Part shown: positions 42,132-51,361 of the stretch, piece after piece
Layout: the number at the start of each line of letters is the position of its first letter
Position numbering within the stretch: position 1 is the first letter of the stretch
Notes under the pieces: model-generated
Told to the model about the DNA's origin: nothing
What the model saw: only the letters and a program-made list of their open reading frames with translations
Databases searched by the model: none
Assembly: GCA_964544475.1 (NCBI GenBank)
Contig: CAZJBS010000005.1
Span: 151,558 to 215,557, forward strand
Length of the DNA stretch: 64,000 bases
Source of the DNA: CAZJBS01 sp964544475
Lineage (GTDB): Bacteria > CLD3 > SB21
Reading direction: 5' to 3'
Made by a program: the position numbers and the translations under genes

Positions 42132-43927
42132 TCGAATGCTCCTTTGGAAACGGACGGGTGGTCGGCAAGGCCGGAAACGGCGGTCGACAGCCCCTTCGCG
42201 GCGCTCACAGTGGCTTCGGATGACTGCGCGATCACGCGGTTGTGTTCGATCGTTTCGCGCACATAGCGATCGAGGTTTTGCAGATTTTTCCAGACCTGTT
42301 CCTGCGCGACCCTTTGTTGCGTCAGAGCCTGCGTGATGGCCGTCACGGAGGCGCTCGTCTGGCGCACAAGTTCGAACATGTCAAAATAGGCATCGTGGGC
42401 TTCGCCGCCGGCCAGAAGCCCTGCCTGAATTTGTTTAAGTTCCTTCTCCGCGGCAAGCACCGATCCGTGTGTCGCCTTGCGCACGTCTTCGATGATCCCT
42501 TTGATTTCATCTGTCGAGTGCGCGATATTCTGGGCGAGTTGGCGGATTTCCTTGGCCACCACTCCAAACCGTTCACCCACGTCACCGGCCGCGGCGGTCT
42601 CGATGGATGCATTGAAGGCCAGAATCTTGGTCTGGTCCGTGACATAATTGATGATTTTGATGACTTCCTCAATTTGAATCATCTTGAGACTCAGATCCAT
42701 GACGCGCCGTGAATTCTGAGCGGCCTCCTGTCGGATTTGTTCGATGCTCTCCAGCGTTCTTTCGATCCTTTCTTTTCCCGCCTCCGCCGTCTGCTGGCCC
42801 TGACGGATCAGCTCGCTGATTCGCTCGCCTTCGGCAGCCAACTGGGCCAGCGATTGGGACAGCGCTTCAAAGGAGCCGGCGGCTACGGTTATCGCGTCAT
42901 GATGTTGCGTCGTGACCGTCTTCTGGGAATGGGCGGCGGCGGTGATGTCCTGCGTACGACGGTGAAGATCGGCCACATGCGTATCCACGGCGGTCATAGC
43001 GCGCCGGAATGTTTCGAAAAACTGGGTCAGCGAGGAGTACAGAAATCCCAATTCATCGCTCGAAAATCCCGATGGGATATGCAACCAGTCCCCGTCAGAG
43101 CCGGAATCCGTCCGTTGGCCGCGAACCGATTTCTGGATGCCATGAATGGAATCGCCCACCGATCGCGCGGTCAGCATGGCCACAGCCATTCCGTATCCGA
43201 TCGTAACCGAAAGAGCCACCGCAAGGTTGGTCACGAAGTCGTCAAAGTTCTTGTGATAGGAAAAGTACAACGTGGTGCCCACAAAAAATGAAGCCATGCC
43301 GGTCGTCGTCAGGAAGGCCGCCAGCAATTTGGTCCTGACGGAAAAACGCACAATGCGCGGATCGTCCACCCGAATGCGGGCTGCGTTTTCGGCCAGGAAG
43401 ATACCGGCCAGTTTTCTCTGGTTGCGCTCAAGGACGAAATACATGAGCGTCGCAAGCGGCCATGCGATCAGACTGACCGCGGCTGTGAGATGAATAAGGT
43501 AGTCCGTCGATGGCATGGTCCGGATGACAAAAGGCACCATGATGAAGAGTCCCGCGAAAAGGACCACACCATACAGGCAGTAGCCAAATACGTACAGGCA
43601 GAACTTCGCCGGGTAATTATTGATCTCCACCCAGACATCCTGCAGGAACGCCGTGCGCAAACCGGCAGACTGATGTTGCCGGTAGGCGGCAAGCCACGAA
43701 GCCGTCTTGCGAAAAATGTACAGATGAATGAATACGCCAAGCAGGATGACCACCAGACTGATCACGGCCATGATCACCAGCCGGTAGGTGTTTTCCTCCG
43801 GCGTCAGATCGATGGCCAACCGGATATAGAAGGCGGCGACGGCCACAAAAAAAGCCCCAATCACGATGCTCGTCACCTGCGGGCGTCCCAAACGTTGGAT
43901 GGTCATGCTGTCGGCGCGTTGGTTCAT
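42128..43927 (-). CDS. Methyl-accepting chemotaxis-like transducer with membrane sensor
   Basis: 599 residues. Residues 1-270 contain about six membrane helices and no large periplasmic domain, so it probably senses within or at the membrane. Residues about 320-590 form the signalling coiled coil, with the hairpin-tip-like segment F-G-V-V-A-K-E-I-R-Q-L-A-Q preceded by N-A-S-I-E-T-A-A-A-G-D. It should control the adjacent CheA. The start lies one base after the cheA stop, with AGGAT as ribosome-binding site; the stop overlaps hisS. Confidence 0.9.
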   Translation of the reverse strand: MNQRADSMTIQRLGRPQVTSIVIGAFFVAVAAFYIRLAIDLTPEENTYRLVIMAVISLVVILLGVFIHLYIFRKTASWLAAYRQHQSAGLRTAFLQDVWVEINNYPAKFCLYVFGYCLYGVVLFAGLFIMVPFVIRTMPSTDYLIHLTAAVSLIAWPLATLMYFVLERNQRKLAGIFLAENAARIRVDDPRIVRFSVRTKLLAAFLTTTGMASFFVGTTLYFSYHKNFDDFVTNLAVALSVTIGYGMAVAMLTARSVGDSIHGIQKSVRGQRTDSGSDGDWLHIPSGFSSDELGFLYSSLTQFFETFRRAMTAVDTHVADLHRRTQDITAAAHSQKTVTTQHHDAITVAAGSFEALSQSLAQLAAEGERISELIRQGQQTAEAGKERIERTLESIEQIRQEAAQNSRRVMDLSLKMIQIEEVIKIINYVTDQTKILAFNASIETAAAGDVGERFGVVAKEIRQLAQNIAHSTDEIKGIIEDVRKATHGSVLAAEKELKQIQAGLLAGGEAHDAYFDMFELVRQTSASVTAITQALTQQRVAQEQVWKNLQNLDRYVRETIEHNRVIAQSSEATVSAAKGLSTAVSGLADHPSVSKGAFD

Positions 43928-43928
43928 A

Positions 43929-46859
43929 TCATCCTATCAGACTTTCGACCGTATCGATCAGGTTGGTCTGATCAAACGATCCTTTGACGATGTAAGCATT
44001 GGCCCCCACCTCGATGCCCCGGCGCTTGTCGTCGGCGGAATCCCGCGACGTCACGATAATCACCGGAATATGCTGGAGGGTCAGATCGCCTTTGAGTTTT
44101 GAAGTCAGCGTGAAACCGTCCATGGCGGGCATTTCCAGATCCGTGACGATCAAATGGTACTCCTTCTGTCCGATTTTTTCCAGCGCATCCAGACCATCCT
44201 TGGCCGTATCGACCTGGTATCCGTACGCCTGGAGGATGGTCTTTTCGACTTCCCGCGTGTTGAGCGAATCGTCGACAACCAGGATCGTCTGCAGTACTTT
44301 TTCCTTTGCTTCGGGTTTCTCCCGTATGGAAAAATCCTTCGTGGCCATGATCAGGTCGGGCACGTGGAGAATGAGAATAACCCGGTTGTCGGCGGAGATG
44401 GACGCCGACGAAATATGGCGAACCCTCGCGAAGTGATCCGGCAACGATTTGACGATAATATCTTTTTCATCGAGAATGTCGTCCACCAAAAATCCGACAC
44501 GATCGCCGCCCGCGTGGGCGATGACGACAAAACATTGGTCGCCGGCAGACCGACTGCCGCCGGGAACATTCAAGACATCGCCAAGAACAAGCACCGGAAT
44601 CAACTGATTGCGCAACCGGATGGCATTCTTATCCACGATCTTGATGATATCCTTGCGCGCCACCTGCAGCGTCTCCGAAATGGACGATACAGGCAGGGCG
44701 TACACCTGCCGGCCCACCTCGACAAACAATGCACGCAACGACGTGAGCGTCAGCGGCAGGTGAATGGAAAACCGTGAGCCGTAGTCTTTCTGGCTGTCGA
44801 CGGATATGTAACCTTTCAGCGACTCCACGCATTGTTTGACCACGTCCATGCCGTAGCCGCGACCCGAAATGTCCGTGATAAAATCGTTGGTGCTGAAACC
44901 GGGTACAAAAATAAGATTCAGAAGATCATTCTCGGAGAACCGGTTGATGTCTTCATTTTCCCCGATCAGGTGCTTTTCGACCGCCTTGATCTTGACCTTT
45001 TCAAAATCGATGCCCCGGCCGTCTTCTTCGATGTCGATCACGATGGAACTGCCTTCGTTGCGCGCCGAAATCCGCAGAAAGCCCTCCCTGGACTTGCCGA
45101 TTCGTTGGCGCACGTCGGGGGGCTCGATGCCGTGATCGATGGCGTTGCGGACAAGGTGGATCAACGGCTCGTTCAGTTGCTCGACCATTTTACGATCGAG
45201 TTCCGTGCTGCCGCCCTCGATGACGAGCCGGACTTCTTTTCCAAGGATTTTGGCCAGATCCCGCACGGCTCTCGGGTACGCGTCGAAAATGGCGCTGATG
45301 GGAATCATGCGCATCCCCATGACGCCCTGCTGAATTTCATTGGCCAGCACATCCCTGCCGGCCGCTTCGTCACGAATGGTCTTGACCACACTGTCAAACG
45401 CTTCGAACACGCGTGAGGCCTGCTGCCACACGGATGCCTCCGACTCATGATCCGCCTCTTCCGGATCCCGGCTGCCGTTCCCCGCAAACGGACCATGTTT
45501 CTGGACATTCTTGACCAGTTGCCGAAGGGATTGGTGCACCTGCCTCAATTCATTGAGAATAACCTGGTGGCGCAACTGACTCGTCGTCAGTTCGCCGACG
45601 GATTTGATGAGGGCGTCGATTTTGTCGATCTGGACCCGGATGCTCTGGTCGAGAGCGGCCGCTCCTTTGCCGGCCACCGGCGTCTCGTGATCCAGTACCG
45701 GACCGATATCCGTGCGCGTGGAGTGACCCAGCAAGATGCGGGAAGCCTGCTGTTCCTTGAGCATAAGGTTGAGTTTTTCACGCGTAAGATAACCCAGGGC
45801 AATGAGACGTTCGCCGAGAGGCACCGTGGGATCCGTCGTCTGGTTGGCATGAATCAGTTGCTCGCGTGATATGAGCCGGGCCTGCACGAGACGCTCGCCG
45901 AGTCGGTCCACGACATCCTGATCGGAAATCACGGGCTGTGTGCCTTCCACGTCGACCGGTTCAGGCCGGGTCGCAAACGCCTTTTCGATCTGATCCGGCG
46001 TCATCGACGCGCCCGCGGCGATCTGATCCAAAACGTCGATGATGGACGTGTTACGGAACGTATCTTCGCCGGAAGCCCGGACAAGTTGTGTCAGGTCTCT
46101 CAAGGCGTCAAGCGACAGCGTGAGGGAGGTCTGTACGGACGGGCTCCATGGGATCTTGCGCTGCCGGACTGCCTGGAATACCGATTCAACGCGTTGGGAC
46201 AGGTTTCCGATGTTTTCGAATTTCATCATTCGCGCCGAGCCTTTGAGCGTGTGCGCCGCCCGAAGCGCCGTTTGCAGGACATCGTCATTGTCGCTGACGA
46301 CTTGCAGCCGCTCCAACGCGGCCCGAAGGTAGCCGATGTGATCGTCCGCTTCCAGCGCAAACCGGTTGATAAAGGCGGACTTGTCGAAGGGCATGCTCCG
46401 GGTGGTTGTCTTGACGACTGGAGCCGGAGTGACTTTGGTTTCTGTGCGCAACACGGTCAGCTGATCAACCTGGTTGGCCGCCAGCAGCTGAAGCGCTTCC
46501 GTGAGGACGGTCGCATCAACCCGGCCATCCGGGTCCGCCGCAATGGCGGTCAGCATCTCATCCATCTTGTCGAGCGTCCGGAACACGAGATCGACGACGG
46601 GTCCCGTGAAAGCGATCGGCGTCTTCTGAATGGCATACAAGCCGTCCTCCAGCCCGTGGGCGAGATCGCCGATCATGGCCAGGTTCAGCATCTTCGCCGA
46701 ACCTTTGATCGTGTGCGTCAGGCGCATCATGTCATGCAACGGTTTCGTATCGTCCGGCGCACGTTCCATCGCGAGGGCGCATTCGTTGAGCCGCTGGATG
46801 TTGTCACGGCTTTCGGAGATGAATTTCCGGATGAAAGCGGTTCGGTCAAATTTCGGCAT
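43929..46859 (-). CDS. cheA: CheA-type hybrid histidine kinase with two Hpt domains, MshEN-like segment, CheW and receiver
   Basis: 976 residues. Hpt domain 1 has H49 (L-T-H-T-I-K-G-S) and Hpt 2 has H203 (A-A-H-T-L-K-G-S). Residues 319-370 carry two copies of an RLGxxL(V)-type motif, R-L-G-E-R-L-V-Q-A-R-L-I and P-L-G-E-R-L-I-A-L-G-Y-L, 28 residues apart, like the c-di-GMP-binding MshEN domain. Then come a dimerisation region, the HATPase (V-R-N-A-I-D-H-G, G-R-G-I-D, G-R-G-Y-G-M-D), a CheW-like domain and a C-terminal receiver (V-V-D-D-S, Asp in V-T-D-L-E-M-P). No separate CheW or CheY gene is nearby. It lies between cheR (3 bases) and the transducer (1 base). Confidence 0.93.
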   Translation of the reverse strand: MPKFDRTAFIRKFISESRDNIQRLNECALAMERAPDDTKPLHDMMRLTHTIKGSAKMLNLAMIGDLAHGLEDGLYAIQKTPIAFTGPVVDLVFRTLDKMDEMLTAIAADPDGRVDATVLTEALQLLAANQVDQLTVLRTETKVTPAPVVKTTTRSMPFDKSAFINRFALEADDHIGYLRAALERLQVVSDNDDVLQTALRAAHTLKGSARMMKFENIGNLSQRVESVFQAVRQRKIPWSPSVQTSLTLSLDALRDLTQLVRASGEDTFRNTSIIDVLDQIAAGASMTPDQIEKAFATRPEPVDVEGTQPVISDQDVVDRLGERLVQARLISREQLIHANQTTDPTVPLGERLIALGYLTREKLNLMLKEQQASRILLGHSTRTDIGPVLDHETPVAGKGAAALDQSIRVQIDKIDALIKSVGELTTSQLRHQVILNELRQVHQSLRQLVKNVQKHGPFAGNGSRDPEEADHESEASVWQQASRVFEAFDSVVKTIRDEAAGRDVLANEIQQGVMGMRMIPISAIFDAYPRAVRDLAKILGKEVRLVIEGGSTELDRKMVEQLNEPLIHLVRNAIDHGIEPPDVRQRIGKSREGFLRISARNEGSSIVIDIEEDGRGIDFEKVKIKAVEKHLIGENEDINRFSENDLLNLIFVPGFSTNDFITDISGRGYGMDVVKQCVESLKGYISVDSQKDYGSRFSIHLPLTLTSLRALFVEVGRQVYALPVSSISETLQVARKDIIKIVDKNAIRLRNQLIPVLVLGDVLNVPGGSRSAGDQCFVVIAHAGGDRVGFLVDDILDEKDIIVKSLPDHFARVRHISSASISADNRVILILHVPDLIMATKDFSIREKPEAKEKVLQTILVVDDSLNTREVEKTILQAYGYQVDTAKDGLDALEKIGQKEYHLIVTDLEMPAMDGFTLTSKLKGDLTLQHIPVIIVTSRDSADDKRRGIEVGANAYIVKGSFDQTNLIDTVESLIG

Positions 46860-46862
46860 GGG

Positions 46863-48338
46863 TCACGCCAGTATTTTTAGATGCTGTTTGCATGAATTGA
46901 TCAGGTATTCCGACGAATACCCCAGAGCGGCAAAGGAGAGCGAACCATCCATTTTTTGTTCCAGAACTTTGATTGTGTTCTTATATTCGCGCCGGGCATC
47001 CTGATCCGCACCGGAATTTAAGAAAACCGAGGCCAAATGGAAATGGGCCAGAGCCAGGTCGTTATTCAGGAAAATCGCCTTGCGCAGACTGTCCGCCGCC
47101 GATTTGTAGTCTTTCTCATAATACCGTATCAGTCCTTCCAGAAAAAAACCCTCCGCATGAAGCGGGTTGTCTTTCAGAATATCGCGGCAATCCCGATGGG
47201 CCGCCGCGAGGTTTTCCTGCGCAATATGGATATGTGTCCGCAACACGAGAAGCGGCATACGCTCCGAGGGATCGGCGGTCCCGTGCAACATCTTCTGAAT
47301 CCAGGTCAGGCACTGGGCATACCGGCCATCCTTGAAGCCCGAAAACACCTGATCGAATCGGACCGCGTCCTCCACGGCCTTGGTCGTCTTCGTCCGCACC
47401 GTGTGAGACCTGGATGATGGTCTCCGGTCCGGCGCTTTGACGACAGACGCGCCGGTCATAATCGATCGGACCGCATCGGGAACGGGACGCGCAACCGACG
47501 TGTCGGGCTTTTTCTGATACAGAAAAACGTGATCAATTTCAATCAATTTCAGATGGCCAAAATTGTGGTGCAGAGTCTCGGACGATCCAAGAATCAAAAA
47601 ACCCTCGTCATTCAACGTACGGCTGAGACGCGCGTTGACGGTTTGAATCTTGGACTTCGCAAAGTAAATGGATACGTTGCGAAAAAAAATGACGTCGATG
47701 TCATACAGGAATTCACCCAACCGGTCCTCGAAAAGGTTTAGCGTTTCAAACTGCACCGACCGTTTGAGCCGGTCGTCGATGCGGCGGCAATCCGGCAGGC
47801 GGGCATCGGGGGGTTTGAAATAGGACTTGAGATAGTAGGGTTCGATGGCACGGAAGGAATGCCTTCCATAAACGCCCGCCTCGGCCACGGCCAGCGCCGC
47901 CCGGTCGATGTCCGTGCCGATCACACGGCCTTCAAAGTCACCGCACGTCTGGCGGGCTTCTTCGAGAATCATCGCAAGGGTGTACACCTCTTCGCCCGTC
48001 GAACACCCGGCGCTCCAAATCCGGATGCGTTTTTCTTTCTTACGCTTCAGGATGTCCGGGATCAACACGCGGCGGAGCACTTCAAAGTGCGCCGGCTCAC
48101 GAAAGAAGTAGGTTTCGTTGTTGGTGATCTTTTCGGTCAGATGGCGCAATTCCTCGCCGGACTTGGACGTCAGCAGAGAGAGGTATTGATGGAAACTCCT
48201 CGCGCCGACCTCCGCCATGCGTTGTTCGACATGGCGCGCGAGATCGGCCCGGCCGTCCTCGGGCATGTCGATGCCGCAATAGTCCAGAATGAGCTTGTGG
48301 TAGGATTGAAAAAGCGTTTCTGAAAAATCGTGTTTCAT
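46863..48338 (-). CDS. cheR: CheR methyltransferase with C-terminal TPR-like region
   Basis: 491 residues from the ATG at 48338, which overlaps the cheB stop (ATGA). The N-terminal helical domain and SAM-binding domain (I-W-S-A-G-C-S-T-G-E-E, then I-G-T-D-I-D) methylate glutamates of the transducer. N-E-T-Y-F-F-R, typical of CheR, sits near residue 85. After a linker (about 290-350) come helical repeats of TPR type (A-H-F-H-L-A-S-V-F-L-N-S-G), which in other CheR-TPR proteins mediate complex assembly. Confidence 0.95.
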   Translation of the reverse strand: MKHDFSETLFQSYHKLILDYCGIDMPEDGRADLARHVEQRMAEVGARSFHQYLSLLTSKSGEELRHLTEKITNNETYFFREPAHFEVLRRVLIPDILKRKKEKRIRIWSAGCSTGEEVYTLAMILEEARQTCGDFEGRVIGTDIDRAALAVAEAGVYGRHSFRAIEPYYLKSYFKPPDARLPDCRRIDDRLKRSVQFETLNLFEDRLGEFLYDIDVIFFRNVSIYFAKSKIQTVNARLSRTLNDEGFLILGSSETLHHNFGHLKLIEIDHVFLYQKKPDTSVARPVPDAVRSIMTGASVVKAPDRRPSSRSHTVRTKTTKAVEDAVRFDQVFSGFKDGRYAQCLTWIQKMLHGTADPSERMPLLVLRTHIHIAQENLAAAHRDCRDILKDNPLHAEGFFLEGLIRYYEKDYKSAADSLRKAIFLNNDLALAHFHLASVFLNSGADQDARREYKNTIKVLEQKMDGSLSFAALGYSSEYLINSCKQHLKILA

Positions 48339-49387
48339 ACGAGGCCGGAAACTCCGGAAGGTGAACATACCGTCGTGAATTCATCCGCCATACGATCCAA
48401 CGGAAGGATACGATGTCTGGCATCCAAGTCCAGGGCGGCCCTCGGCATGCCGTAGATGATCGATGAGAGTTCGTCCTGGACCATGGTGATCCCGCCGGCG
48501 TCGGCGACGGCGTGCAGGCCTTCCGCGCCGTCATTGCCCATGCCCGTGAGCACCACCCCGACCGCTTTGCGGCCGGCGCTTTTTGCAAGCGCGTGCAGCA
48601 GGAGATTGCCGGAGGGTTTTTGTCCCAGGTAGGGTTCGCGATCCGTAAGGACGATGCGAAATTGGGCATCGATTTCCATATGACGTCCGGTCGGCGCGAT
48701 ATGGACCGTTCCGGGTGTGATCGTGTCGCCATGAACGGCCGACACGACCCGCATGGGCGAAATGCCGTTGAGCCATTCCACCAGACCGTCCGAGAAACCG
48801 TCCGCAAGATGCTGTACCACCAGGACGGGGGCATCGAGAGGCCGATTCAGACTTCCCAGAATATCCGCCAGGGCTCTGGGGCCGCCGGTTGAGGCCACGA
48901 CGCCAACCACTTTTTGGAAGTCGCGTGACGGTCTCGCGCCGGTGCGGACGGCGCGACGGCCCGACATGTGCGTGACCACTTTCACCTGGGCCAGCAGTTT
49001 GATCTTGCGCAGCAATTCCTCGTGTTTTCTGACATCCTGACATTCCAGTTGCGGTTTGTCCATCACATCGAGGGCGCCGATGGACAAGGACTGGAAAGCG
49101 GTGTTGGCGTCGGTGTGCGAAGTGATGACGAGAATGGGCGTGGGCTGGTATGCCATGATATGGCGGATGGCGTCGAGGCCATTCATCACCGGCATATGAA
49201 TATCCATGGTGATCAGGTCCGGTTTGACCGTTTCGGCCAGGCGAATCACCTCCTGACCGTTGACCGCGCGGCCCACGACTTCGATGTCGCGGTCCGTCCG
49301 GCAGATGGATTCGATGATGTCAATCGCCGTCGGCGAATCGTCGGCGATCACTACGCGCGTTTTTTTCAATGGATGTTCCTTGATCAC
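48335..49387 (-). CDS. cheB: CheB chemoreceptor methylesterase
   Basis: 350 residues from a GTG. An N-terminal receiver domain (V-V-I-A-D-D-S, phospho-Asp in I-T-M-D-I-H-M-P) is joined to a CheB esterase domain with the catalytic Ser in G-V-V-A-S-T-G-G-P, His in V-Q-H-L and Asp in G-M-G-N-D-G-A. It removes methyl groups added by CheR. First gene of the chemosensory-hisS-radA operon. Confidence 0.95.
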   Translation of the reverse strand: MIKEHPLKKTRVVIADDSPTAIDIIESICRTDRDIEVVGRAVNGQEVIRLAETVKPDLITMDIHMPVMNGLDAIRHIMAYQPTPILVITSHTDANTAFQSLSIGALDVMDKPQLECQDVRKHEELLRKIKLLAQVKVVTHMSGRRAVRTGARPSRDFQKVVGVVASTGGPRALADILGSLNRPLDAPVLVVQHLADGFSDGLVEWLNGISPMRVVSAVHGDTITPGTVHIAPTGRHMEIDAQFRIVLTDREPYLGQKPSGNLLLHALAKSAGRKAVGVVLTGMGNDGAEGLHAVADAGGITMVQDELSSIIYGMPRAALDLDARHRILPLDRMADEFTTVCSPSGVSGLV

Positions 49388-49460
49388 TCACAGGGAAGCG
49401 CATGGGCAATATATCAAAGGCCGAAAGGATAATCAAGGAAGGGTTCCGCGCCGGCAGCTA

Positions 49461-49489
49461 AAAAAGCCCGCCATGCTGGACGGGCTTTT
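49461..49489. terminator. Terminator-like hairpin in a divergent intergenic gap
   Basis: AAAAGCCCG pairs with CGGGCTTTT around ten bases, with A- and T-runs on both sides. It lies between divergent cheB and the aminotransferase gene, where no finished transcript is expected, so it may be a leader attenuator or end a small RNA. Confidence 0.6.
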
Positions 49490-49639
49490 GATAACCTTTC
49501 AAAAGCGGCAATTGGCCCTTTTGCATCTGGATCGACAATCCGAGTCCACCGGTTTGATCAAGGCAAAACACCGCCGGCGCGCCTTTCTTGACTTATTGCG
49601 CGGATGTGCGTAGGTTTTTCGAGCGTCGATCATGAACAA

Positions 49640-50800
49640 ATGAAAACCATGAAACCGTCTTATCCCATCCGGTCCTTGCGGGAGAATTTCCCCGTCACAC
49701 GCGACATGGTCTATGTCAATCATGCGGCCGTGTCCCCCTATTCGACCCGGGTTCACGAGGCGATCGCCGGCCACGCGGCGGAGAGCCTGGAAAGAGGGGG
49801 TGTCGATTTCGAAAGCTGGCTGGAGACGCGTGAGCGCCTGCGCCGCCTCGTCGCTCAACTCATTCATGCAACCCCCGACAGCATCGCTTTCGTCAAAAAC
49901 ACCTCCGAAGGCCTCAACCATGTTGCGTCCGGTCTGCCGTGGAAAAGCGGTGACCGGATCATTCTGGCCGATTGCGAATTCCCCGCCAACGTGTACCCCT
50001 TTCTCCACCTGGAAAGACTCGGCGTGCAGATTGATTTCGTCAAGGCGGCCAATGGTTGGCCTTCGACGGACGACTTCGCGCGTTTGATCACGCCACGGAC
50101 CCGCCTGATGGCCGTCAGTTTTGTCGAATTCGTCAACGGTCACCGCAATGACCTGAAGGCGCTTGGCGAAATCTGCCGGCGTCATGATATTCTGCTTTCC
50201 GTGGATGCCATTCAGGGACTCGGCGCGGTGCCGCTCGATGTACAGGCCTGCGGCATCGACTTCCTGTCCTGCGGGGCTCACAAATGGCTCATGGCGCCGT
50301 CGGGCATTGGTTTTCTCTATATCCGGCCCGCCTTGCTCAAGCAGCTGACGATGGGACACATCGGCTGGCTGTCCGTCAAGGACGCGTGGAATTTCTTTGA
50401 TTTTCGGATCGACCTCCTGGACGATGCCCGGCGTTATGAAATGGCCACGGAAAACTGGATCGGCATTCATGGGATGCTGGCTTCGATCGGCCTCCTGATG
50501 GAAACCGGTATCGAGGCCATTTACGATCACGTGGTGTCGATTCTCGATCCGCTCGTTTCGCAATTGTCGGCTTTGGATTGCCGTTTTCTTTCGTCGCTGG
50601 CGCCCGCCCATCGCTCGGGCATCCTGACATTTGCGCCGCCGCGGGACACGCGGAAACTCTTCGATCTTATGTCCCGGGAACGCGTCCACTGTTCACTTCG
50701 TGAAGGAGCGATCCGCATTTCGCCTCACCTGTACAACGACGACGAGGACATCGCTCGTGTGGCCGACGTTGTCACCAAACATGTGCGGAATAACGTATGA
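49640..50800 (+). CDS. Class V aminotransferase (cysteine-desulfurase-like fold)
   Basis: 386 residues from the ATG at 49640; 49649 and 49604 are alternatives. A PLP-dependent fold-type I enzyme: N-H-A-A-V-S-P at the start, F-V-K-N-T-S-E-G for the cofactor phosphate, S-V-D-A-I-Q-G for the PLP nitrogen, and the Schiff-base Lys in S-C-G-A-H-K-W-L. The family covers cysteine desulfurases, kynureninase-like and isopenicillin-epimerase-like enzymes. No catalytic Cys loop of IscS type is obvious, so the substrate is open. The stop overlaps the yacP start (ATGA). Confidence 0.85.
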   Translation: MKTMKPSYPIRSLRENFPVTRDMVYVNHAAVSPYSTRVHEAIAGHAAESLERGGVDFESWLETRERLRRLVAQLIHATPDSIAFVKNTSEGLNHVASGLPWKSGDRIILADCEFPANVYPFLHLERLGVQIDFVKAANGWPSTDDFARLITPRTRLMAVSFVEFVNGHRNDLKALGEICRRHDILLSVDAIQGLGAVPLDVQACGIDFLSCGAHKWLMAPSGIGFLYIRPALLKQLTMGHIGWLSVKDAWNFFDFRIDLLDDARRYEMATENWIGIHGMLASIGLLMETGIEAIYDHVVSILDPLVSQLSALDCRFLSSLAPAHRSGILTFAPPRDTRKLFDLMSRERVHCSLREGAIRISPHLYNDDEDIARVADVVTKHVRNNV

Positions 50801-51276
50801 ACCGCCCGGTCTACATCATCGACGGATACAATCTCATCCGGCGCATACCGGCACTGAACCGGCCGGGCGCCAGTCTCGAGGACCAGCGGCGCGGATTGGT
50901 TTCAAAACTTTCCGGATTCCGGGCGGCGTCCAGAGCCACATGCCTGGTGGTATTTGACGGAACCGATCTGGCCGGCCAGACGGTGTCGTCCGGCGGCGGA
51001 GTCAGAGTGGTTTTCTCCAGAAAGCCGTCGACGGCGGACGATGTGATCAAGCGGCTGGTCGATCAGGAAAAGAACAAAGGTCACGTCACCGTCGTCACAT
51101 CCGACAATGAAATCATGTGGTACGCCAAGGCCAGCGGGTGCGGCGTTTTGTCTGCCGAGGGCTTTTATGAAAGAATCGCCGCTCGAGAATCCGACGACAG
51201 GCCTGAAAAGAAGTCGGATCCGCAGTTGTCCCAGCGGGAAATCAACGATTGGAAAAAACTGTTCGATATCGATTAA
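50797..51276 (+). CDS. YacP-family NYN-domain ribonuclease
   Basis: 159 residues. I-I-D-G-Y-N-L-I at the N-terminus, V-V-F-D-G-T near 50 and V-V-T-S-D-N-E-I near 105 carry the acidic residues of the PIN-like NYN fold. Bacillus YacP (Rae1) cuts mRNA on the ribosome. The C-terminus is a charged helix. The four-base overlap with the aminotransferase gene indicates translational coupling. Confidence 0.85.
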   Translation: MNRPVYIIDGYNLIRRIPALNRPGASLEDQRRGLVSKLSGFRAASRATCLVVFDGTDLAGQTVSSGGGVRVVFSRKPSTADDVIKRLVDQEKNKGHVTVVTSDNEIMWYAKASGCGVLSAEGFYERIAARESDDRPEKKSDPQLSQREINDWKKLFDID

Positions 51277-51361
51277 GGTTCGCGCTTATGACGCCGTTGT
51301 CTTGATTTTCCACGGTCTATTCGCTAAGTTCGGGTCAATACAAACCGCTTCCGTTTCAACC

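Noticed and set aside
51107..51361. Upstream extension of the SprT-like gene
   Set aside because: It overlaps yacP out of frame; the ATG at 51362 starts the conserved protein.
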